Source: Branchiostoma floridae
Lineage: Eukaryota; Chordata; Leptocardii; Amphioxiformes; Branchiostomatidae
Reading direction: 5' to 3'
DNA length: 64,000 bases
Assembly (NCBI RefSeq): GCF_000003815.2
Contig: NC_049992.1
Location: 6,547,081 to 6,611,080, forward strand
This document shows, piece after piece, positions 58,001-64,000 of the stretch. The notes beneath the pieces are model-generated. The model had not been told where the DNA came from and made no database searches. It saw only the letters and a program-made list of their open reading frames with translations. Position numbers and translations under genes: made by a program. Every line of letters starts with the position of its first letter. The stretch's first letter is position 1.

Positions 58001-61000
58001 CCAGATCCAAGTTGTACATTATGAATGTTTTAACCAACATGAATTTACTCCTCGGCATGAACATGAAGAAAACAAACTGTAAATGATCCGTTTAAAAAAA
58101 AGACAAATTACAAACATTACAATATTCAACGTTACTTATGCTTTACATAATTCATTTTTTAACACCGAAGGCTCTAGGATCGAGTTTCCCAACAACGGAG
58201 CCCTGGCCCCAACATCCCAAATGACAATGCAGGCCTGGGTCTACCCGGAGGGGCTAGCCGTCTGTCCGATCTTCAGCTACCAAACGGACCTGAAGAACGA
58301 TCTCTACAAATACGGAGTCACCTTTTGGTTCCATAACACTGCAAGCAAGCTTTCTACACAGTGAGATTATGTTTTCGTCACGTACCCGTCTATAGGCTAT
58401 CCATCCTAACTCATTGGGTGGTATCTGTCTGCCTGTCTGTTTGTGTTTCTGGTATGTGAGGTCACTGTAAGTTTTTTGACGGATGCACAGATGTAACGTT
58501 TGCCAATAAGACTATAATCGCGTAGATAATGATAAAATCATTATTTATTGTGTGGTAATGTTGGGCATGGCCGGGTTCCGGGTTGATTTTAAGCCGGATT
58601 TGAAATCAACCATGGACTTGGTAACAAATAGCCTCCGTGACCTGCCCGTGAGAGGTACCCCGCTGGGACAACTTTGGGGCCAGCCAGAGCCACATCCCCA
58701 ACGGGAAGCAGTACAAGGAGAAGAACTTTATTGCACGACCATTGTACATGATACAATGTATGGCAATAACTATTACACAAACTAAAAAATAGAGGTATAG
58801 GATAAAGCTTTAGAACCTAGTTAACATAACGATAAGGGCTAACATGATTCTTTGAGATAGTAATACAATGAAGTAGGCTAATCATCAGTTTCTGTATTCT
58901 TTCTAATAGCAGAACGGTCCTTGATATATTTACTTATAATTGCATTATCGGAGTTCTGATATCTAAAGATATATACAAATTTATTTAAAATATGATCAAA
59001 GCATAGCCATGAGTGTTGTTGCATTTCATTTTTTTTTTTATTTCAATGTCCCCAGATTCGTTGACCAGGGTGGGAAATCATCAGCAGAAGTCAAAGCTGA
59101 TGTGATGACGGACGGAGAGTGGCAGTTCGTGACGGCCACCTACAGCAGTAAGACAGGCCTTGTCAAGCTGTACAGGAATGCCGAGGAGGTACCATGTCAT
59201 TCAAAATCATTATAACCATACGTTTCCCTCATTTACCTTCGTCATGGGAACTATGTTTTCGGTTGCTTTTCTCTCTTTGTGTGTCTGTCCGTGAAGACTA
59301 TTACTCAAGGATGTATTGGCGGATTGTCTTGATATTGGGGAAAGTTTTTATGAACCTAACAAATGTTTTGTTTTTGCCTGGTTGTGTTTCATCGGACTAA
59401 CATCAACACCTTTATAAAATGACTCCATGCAGGTTGCCTCCGAAGAAGTTGGGGTTCTGGAACTGGCCACCAAGTATCCTGTGTGCATGGCCGGCAAACC
59501 GGCAGACGCTAATGGTAAAGAGGACAATCGCTGCTTCAAGGGGCGTATTGCTCACATGCAGGTACATCTTGTCTCGATCCTCAATTTTCCTTGTCCTGTT
59601 GAGTCCAATATAGATACATGTTGCACATATATAATGCCTATACTCGTATGTGTGTCCAGTATCTTTACGGGTTTGGGGTATTTCTCACTAAAATGCGGCA
59701 TACCGCAGCAAACAGAATCAAACGGAGAAAAACATCTGCAGCAACAGAATAGGTCAAGTTTAGCAAGATAATGTTTAGGGAAAATCCATATCCACTTTTA
59801 GCAATGATGCTGATGAGATTTAAATAGGTTATCAATTTAAAGTTGATGGTATAAATATATATACAATATACTGCTTTTCCCTCAGGTGTACAACACCGCC
59901 CTGACCCAGGAGGAGATCAAGGAAGTCATGGACCGTACCAGGGGGGTACGTGTGACCTCACATGCGGCTCTCCCTGTCAGAAGTAGAGCTTTCTCACACG
60001 AAACGTTTGCCTCGGGTGGCATCATCTAGTCAAGGCCGCAGAATTTCATACGTCCTACTTGCTGACTGTCCTATTCTTCTGTTACAAGCATGACTGTGCA
60101 TCTAACAATTAATATGTGGATAACTTAGCTCAGATTTCGGTCTCTGTGTTATTCATTACTATTGAACAGAACACATAGACTAGTAACTTCTTTGCGTCAT
60201 CATACTTATAGTAGCTAAGAATGTGTCAAGAAAAAGAATAGAATGCAATTTTGTTCTTCAGAGGATGTAGAATTAGATCTAACAACTGAAGTATTTGAAC
60301 CCAATGGAACCATTTTTAACTACTATATGTGCTGTCGGTTGCAAATGTAATTGTCCAATGTTATTCGGTGTATGTTGTTGTAGATCGCGTCGTCTGGACT
60401 AGTCGGTCACTGGCCACTAGATTCCAAACATGGCGCCCGTGACATCAGCGGCTATGGTAATGACGGCGTGCATTTCGACACGGGGTTGGCACAGGGGCCG
60501 GGGGGAGAGACGGATGCGGACGGAGCCTTCTACTTCAAAGGAGCTATTGGTAAACATTTGTTGTTGTTGTTGTTTACATATTACAGTCTTATCATGGAAG
60601 CTCATCTGTGCTGGTAGTAATCACAGTAGAATTTAAAGTATACGCGGATTAAATTTACAACAAACACTGGCGACAATAATAGTTGAAACTTTGATCAGTG
60701 TATACCTTTGTGTTGAAAGAAAGTTGAGCACTGTACTATATCATAGTCTTGCCACATCTTTAATACTGTGTGGCATACATTTAATGACTGCATGATACAT
60801 GGAGCGGTAAAAATCCACATGCACTTGGTTTAATAACTGATTATTAATTCTACAAAAAAGTTCGTAACACAGGTGGTGCCAGGTTTACACCAAATTGTAT
60901 ATGGAACTTGTAAATACTCCTCGGCCGTATGCAACAAAATCAAGGAAATAAACTGTATACAGCACAGAGTAGCTGTCACTAAACTCCGGATTAGTTGCCA

Positions 61001-63488
61001 CAAGTTACATATCGAAACTGGAAGGCACAACCGCACCCCTCTGCAGCATAGAGTCTGCCAATTTTGTGATCTACAACATGTAGAAGATGAACAGCATTTT
61101 ATTTTACACTGTAAATTGTACCATAATGAACGGATTGTGCTTTATGAATATATCAGAAAAGAGTTCCCATATTTTGAACATCTTAATGCAACGGATAAAT
61201 TTCTATTTTTGATACGCCTAGACAAACCCTGTATATCAAACATTATATGTTCTTATATCTACATCTGTACAAAGAAGCGAGAAGATGTCGACCATCCTGT
61301 TAGCTTAGTACCTTCAACTAGTTAAATTGTATCCTGTTTTTTTTTTCATATGTTTGTTATTCTGTTATCAGTCATGTCTGTTATCAGTGACCTGTACCTA
61401 GCCCGTCGAGGCATGAATGTACAATAAAGGTCTTTCATTCATTCATTATCCATTTGAAAAAGAAAACTTTAAAACATACAACGTTACATGCTTTACTTCA
61501 TGTAATTGTTCTTTTGTTGAATACCGAAGGCTCTAGGATCGAGTTTCCCAACAACGGCGCCCTGGCCCCAACATCCTACATGACCATGCAGGCCTGGGTC
61601 TACCCGGAGGGGCTAGCCGTCTCACCCATCTTCAGCTACCAAACGGACCTGAAGAACGATCTCTACAAATACGGAGTCACCTTTTGGTTCCATAATACTG
61701 CAAGCAAGCTTTCTGCACAGTAAGGTTTTTTTTCTTTGCATACCTTTCTTAATAATATATAGGTTGTTTATCTTAACTCCGTGGATAATATCTGTCTGCC
61801 TGTTTGTGATTCTGGTATGTGAGGTCACTGCCGTTTTTTAAAAGAACCTTTGGATAGGGTGAAGGAAAATAAGAATAAGTTCTGGTCCTTATAACAGTTC
61901 ATATGAATCTGAATGGGGTAAAAAAAATCAAGGAGGACAACCGAAAGAAAGGAGAATGAAATCCAATGTTTTTCAGCAGAAATTAGTTTAGAGGCGGATG
62001 TACACAGATGTAACGGACGCGAATTATGACTTTTATTGCGTAATTAATAATGAAATTATTACTTCTTGTGTGGTAATTTGGGGCATGACCGGGCCCCGGC
62101 TTACTTTCAAGTTGGATTTCAAATCAACTAGGGACTTGGTAACAAATAGCCGCCGTGACCTGCCACTGAGAGGTACCCCGCCGGGGCAACTTTGGGGCTT
62201 ATGGGCCAGTCAGAGCTACATCCCCTACGGGTAGCGCTACAAATATGACCAAAGCATAGCTATGGATGTGGTTGCATTTCATTTTTTCTTATTTCAATGT
62301 TCCCAGATTCGTTGACCAGGGTGGCAAAACATCGCCTGAACTCAAAGCAGAAGTGATGACGGACGGAGAGTGGCAGTTCGTGACGGCCACCTACAATGCC
62401 ACCACAGGCCAGGTCAAGCTGTACAGGAATGCCGAGGAGGTACGATACGGTATCATTCAAAATCATAATAACTATACGTTTCCCCTTTTCCCCCGTATAA
62501 AACACAGCTGCTGGGCTGTACAAAATCTCGCTTCATCTTAGTTTCCAAGCAGACGTTTTAGTTGGATGAAAAAAAAAAGAATTTGGCCAAATAGGGATAA
62601 ATAAGTTGCCATGGAATTTCAATCAGTCACTACTAGGCCAATTAACTCCTACTAGGCTTTTATTCCTAGAAGTCCCCTATTACTGTTCGGCCAGACCGGA
62701 GTCTGGTAGAAACTAGCCTCTTCTATTACCTTCGACAAGGGGGCAAATAAAGTAATCTAAGTTTAGGTACCCTATCCGCTGTTTTGAACCGCAGGGACGG
62801 ATTTTGTTTCGGAGTTTGAAAAATATAACTCAATGAGATGTTACCAAATTAACCTTATATGATGAATCACTGTTGTTATATTTTTGTCATGTTGTTTCAT
62901 TTTATGCCTGGAATTGTTACATTGGGTTGACATCAAGGCCTTTATGAAATGACTCCATGCAGGTTGCCTCCGAAGAAGTTGGGGTTCTGGAACTGGCCAC
63001 CAAGTCTCCTGTGTGCATGGCCGGCAAACCGGCAGACGCTAATGGTAAAGAGGACAAGCGCTGCTTCAAGGGGCGCATTGCTCACATGCAGGTACACTTT
63101 GTCTCGATCCTCAACTTAACAACCCTTGTCTTACTGAATCCGTATATACACGGGTTGCACACATGTATAATACCTGCTGTAGGTCGGCCCTGAATCTTTA
63201 CAGGTTTGGGGTATTTCTACGTACGTGCGGCATACTGCAGGTAACCGCATATACAGTGGAGAATAAATCTGCAGCAGCAGCACAGAATAGGTCCTGTTTA
63301 GCGGGACAAGGTTTAGAAAAAAATCCATATCCACTTTTAGCAATGATGCTGATGAGCTTTCAATAGACTTTCAATTGAAAGTTGATGATACATACAATAT
63401 ACTGCTTTTCCCTCAGGTGTACAACATCGCCCTGACCCCGGAGCAGATCAAGGAAGTCATGGACCGTACCAAGAAAGGGTACTACTAG
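43056..63488 (+). CDS. Gene of seven tandem LamG-like (jellyroll) domains
   Basis: One initiating exon (43056-43099, ATG at 43079, MPQDDGW) is followed by seven copies of a five-exon module (A-E) detailed in separate entries. All phases agree: A ends phase 1, B phase 2, C, D and E phase 0. The product is about 1,587 aa, ending at TAG 63486-63488. Each module reads GLVGHWPLDSKHGARDVSGY, TMQAWVYPEG, DGEWQFVTATYS, GLVKLYRN, RCFKGRIAHMQVYNTALTQE: the LamG-like/Laminin_G_3 fold, a beta-sandwich that usually binds glycans or proteins outside cells. PVCMAG and KRCFKG supply a likely disulfide. No signal peptide or membrane segment is visible, so either an upstream exon is missed or the protein is intracellular. 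The initiating exon is the least certain part; the 35 module exons are firm. Confidence 0.93.
43615..45882 (+). CDS. LamG module 1
   Basis: Exons A 43615-43777, B 44098-44287, C 44850-44982, D 45363-45491, E 45823-45882 (675 nt, 225 codons). Starts MASGLVGHWPLN. B has AVSPIF and the NMT glycosylation site; D has VLDLATKYP and PADVNGK. The B-C intron lacks the LINE tail found in modules 2-6. It carries instead an older segment (GACCAGCCCCGGGTTAATTT ... GAGGTACCCCGCCGGG) shared with modules 6 and 7. The C-D intron is the long form. Confidence 0.95.
46318..48452 (+). CDS. LamG module 2
   Basis: Exons A 46318-46480, B 47017-47206, C 47561-47693, D 47935-48063, E 48393-48452. A starts with ATC (IASGLVGHW). 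B has AVCPIF, introducing a third cysteine, and NTASKLST. The A-B intron holds the hairpin element (46562-46676) and the B-C intron the LINE tail (47228-47500). The C-D intron is the short form. The C donor is GAG|GTTCCA rather than GTACCA. Confidence 0.95.
46562..46676. mobile_element. Short hairpin MITE in LamG intron A-B, module 2 copy
   Basis: CTTCCAACTCAAAGGTATA and its inverse bound a stem-loop whose inner arms are GACCACTGTCACCTTCTTCA and AGAAGGCGACAGTGATCG. Parallel copies lie at 49131-49249, 52732-52845 and 55214-55328. A decayed one lies near 60640-60722 in module 7. None in modules 1 and 6. Confidence 0.8.
47228..47500 (-). mobile_element. LINE C-terminal/3' UTR fragment in LamG intron B-C, module 2 copy
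   Basis: The minus-strand frame reads NAIIGKYIKDRYAIRKNTQ then stop, aligning with the end of the LINE ORF at 26913-28310 (NARIGKYIKDCFAIRKSN). The 3' UTR runs to GTGCAATTAAGTTCTTCTAC. The same insertion is in modules 3, 4, 5 and 6. Confidence 0.8.
48887..52049 (+). CDS. LamG module 3 (with a MITE in its last intron)
   Basis: Exons A 48887-49049, B 49598-49787, C 50134-50266, D 50650-50778, E 51990-52049. A starts ATG and has FDTEMAQG and GAI. B has AVCPIF. E has TALSQEE in place of TALTQEE and RTRG from AGA. The D-E intron is lengthened by an 885-bp mariner-like element at 50848-51732. The C-D intron is the long form. Confidence 0.95.
49131..49249. mobile_element. Hairpin MITE, module 3 copy
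   Basis: Homologous position and sequence to 46562-46676. The arms are well preserved (GGCCGGATCAAATTTTTAAC). Confidence 0.8.
49808..50070 (-). mobile_element. LINE fragment, module 3 copy
   Basis: Same insertion and boundaries as 47228-47500. Confidence 0.78.
50848..51732. mobile_element. Mariner-like element(s) in LamG module 3 intron D-E
   Basis: Bounded by CGAGGGGTGATCAATAAG and TATTGATCACCCCTCG, with TA on each side. The other modules show the uninterrupted site CACATATATAATGCCT, so the TA duplication is directly visible. Inside, a second inverted pair around 51220-51300 and 51395-51470 (CAAAATTCAAATTATTGTGA and inverse) indicates two copies nested or fused head to head. No intact transposase. 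Confidence 0.85.
52484..54527 (+). CDS. LamG module 4
   Basis: Exons A 52484-52649, B 53195-53384, C 53733-53865, D 54118-54246, E 54468-54527. A starts ATC GCG TCG TCT (IASSGLVG), one codon longer than modules 1-3, a change shared with module 7. The D acceptor reads CATGTAG where the others have CATGCAG. The D-E intron has lost the block GTATCTTTACGGGTTTGGGG onward present in all other modules. Confidence 0.95.
52732..52845. mobile_element. Hairpin MITE, module 4 copy
   Basis: Homologous to 46562-46676, with a few arm mismatches (TAGAATGTGACAGTGCTCGT). Confidence 0.8.
53408..53665 (-). mobile_element. LINE fragment, module 4 copy
   Basis: Same insertion and boundaries as 47228-47500. Confidence 0.78.
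54963..57244 (+). CDS. LamG module 5
   Basis: Exons A 54963-55125, B 55677-55866, C 56214-56346, D 56728-56856, E 57185-57244. A starts ATG. B has AVCPIF and NTASKLST; D has VLDLATKYP as in module 1. Carries both the hairpin element (55214-55328) and the LINE tail (55878-56140). The C-D intron is the long form, as in modules 1 and 3. Confidence 0.95.
55214..55328. mobile_element. Hairpin MITE, module 5 copy
   Basis: Homologous to 46562-46676 (AGTAGACTGCGACAGTGATC). Confidence 0.8.
55878..56140 (-). mobile_element. LINE fragment, module 5 copy
   Basis: Same insertion and boundaries as 47228-47500. Confidence 0.78.
57680..59945 (+). CDS. LamG module 6
   Basis: Exons A 57680-57842, B 58171-58360, C 59056-59188, D 59433-59561, E 59886-59945. 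A has GVHFDTEMAQG. B has TSQMTMQ, so the NMT glycosylation site of modules 1-5 is lost. D has KEDNRCFKG, where the others have KEDKRCFKG. The A-B intron lacks the hairpin and matches module 1. The B-C intron holds both the older segment (58552-58710) and the LINE tail, the key intermediate state. Confidence 0.95.
58711..58985 (-). mobile_element. LINE fragment, module 6 copy with ancestral intron flank
   Basis: Same insertion as 47228-47500. Here the older intron sequence up to CAGTACAAGG precedes the LINE 3' end (AGAAGAACTTTATTGCACGA). In modules 2-5 that older sequence is deleted up to the same point. Confidence 0.8.
60384..63488 (+). CDS. LamG module 7 (terminal, most diverged) with stop codon
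   Basis: Exons A 60384-60549, B 61530-61719, C 62307-62439, D 62963-63091, E 63417-63488 (TAG). A has IASSGLVG, DISGYGNDGVHF and TDADGAF. B has TSYMTMQ (glycosylation site lost) and AVSPIF as in module 1. C is the most changed exon: GGKTSPELKAEV and YNATTGQVKLY, adding an NAT glycosylation site. D has KSPVCMAG. E has NIALTPEQIKEV and ends RTKKGYY before the stop. The A-B intron contains a private LINE fragment, and the C-D intron a private TIR repeat. Confidence 0.95.
60950..61450 (+). mobile_element. LINE C-terminal fragment with 3' tail in LamG module 7 intron A-B
   Basis: Open frame to 61325. RVAVTKLRISCHKLHIETGR and CQFCDLQHVEDEQHFILHC match the zinc-knuckle end of the other LINEs. The 3' UTR has AATAAA at about 61422 and a (TTCA)n tail, CATTCATTCATT. 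Same sense as the host gene and only in module 7, so inserted after that module separated. Confidence 0.8.
62540..62714. mobile_element. Short TIR repeat in LamG module 7 intron C-D
   Basis: Begins AGTTTCCAAGCAGACG and ends AGTCTGGTAGAAACT. The interior AATTTGGCCAAATAGGGATA matches the copy at 9169-9395. Confidence 0.65.
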
Positions 63489-63545
63489 ATCCTGACCAAC
63501 ATGCAGGTACAAAAAGGAGGAAAACGATACAGTTTAGATACATAT

Positions 63546-63602
<57 letters not shown>

Positions 63603-63905
63603 TTCGTGTGTGAATGTCATTATGATGCAATACACAATCAACTAGGTATATATAAATAAAGATAACTAACGTTTCACTCTGTTTCCCGTTTGCAGGCAAG
63701 CATGCAGTTTGCACAGAACAAATACAGCAATGCTTGAGCAGACTTTGCTACTTCGCAAGACTAGTGTTTTCCTTTAGGGGTGTGATTGGTGTAAAACGAA
63801 ATGTTTGATCATGAGCAATATGTTGTATTGATGTCATTATTTTTGGTGTATAAAATATGAAAGAGAGGGCATGACATTAGTTGATGATTGGTTTACCAAA
63901 ATAAA
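63489..63905 (+). other. LamG gene 3' UTR with a possible intron and poly(A) signals
   Basis: ATGCAG|GTACAAA at 63506/63507 and CCGTTTGCAG at 63686-63695 bound a possible 3' UTR intron of 189 bp containing a (CA)n tract (63548-63598). The donor is 18 nt after the stop, too close to provoke nonsense-mediated decay. AATAAA occurs at 63655 (inside the possible intron) and at 63900, the more likely end. Confidence 0.5.
63548..63598. repeat. (CA)n microsatellite
   Basis: About 50 bp of uninterrupted CACACA. Confidence 0.95.
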
Positions 63906-64000
63906 AAAAGCGAAAGACGTCACAAACAATAATTGCATGAAAATTCCAATAGACAATTAACTAGAACATGTTATGCCAATGTAAAAAAAATAGCATAAGG

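Overview
The window is metazoan nuclear DNA. It has spliced genes with GT-AG introns, many short inverted-repeat elements, LINE fragments and microsatellites. The gene content and repeat style fit a cephalochordate (amphioxus, Branchiostoma) best; the organism is inferred from this style and was not checked against any database. There are two assembly gaps, at 3753-4075 and 26387-26880.

Layout. 1-10 kb is mostly repeats: a 600-bp tandem repeat, a 146-bp tandem repeat, foldbacks and MITEs. It also holds a few isolated, unrecognised minus-strand exon candidates (6674-6786, 8069-8239, 10019-10086). 11.2-14.2 kb (+) carries the 3' part of a small Ser/Thr-rich protein with one LDL-receptor class A domain. 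14.7-18.5 kb (-) is a complete seven-exon gene for a secreted protein of about 311 aa with two FAS1 (fasciclin) domains. 18.95-21.2 kb (+) is a 5'-truncated LINE with a 686-codon reverse transcriptase ORF. 22.4-37.15 kb (-) is a complete 13-exon organic anion transporter (SLCO/OATP family, 768 aa) whose introns hold a second LINE, several MITEs and one assembly gap. A decayed copy of its first exon and upstream region lies at 37.6-38.3 kb. 37.2-41.7 kb is intergenic, with microsatellites and repeats.

41.7-63.5 kb (+) is the most striking locus. It is one gene made almost entirely of seven tandem copies of a five-exon module, each encoding one LamG-like (Laminin_G_3 type) jellyroll domain of about 225 residues. 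Every module starts and ends in phase 0, the exons are near-identical, and the introns are homologous. All 35 module exons splice in frame to a stop at 63486-63488, giving about 1,587 residues. Insertions and deletions shared between intron copies (a LINE tail, a hairpin element, a deletion, a mariner-like MITE) record the order of duplication. They show that the outermost modules (1 and 7) keep older states while modules 2-6 are later amplifications with signs of exchange.

The three well-supported genes (FAS1, SLCO and LamG) do not form an evident pathway. FAS1 is predicted to be secreted, SLCO is a plasma-membrane transporter, and the LamG protein has an unresolved location because no signal peptide is visible.
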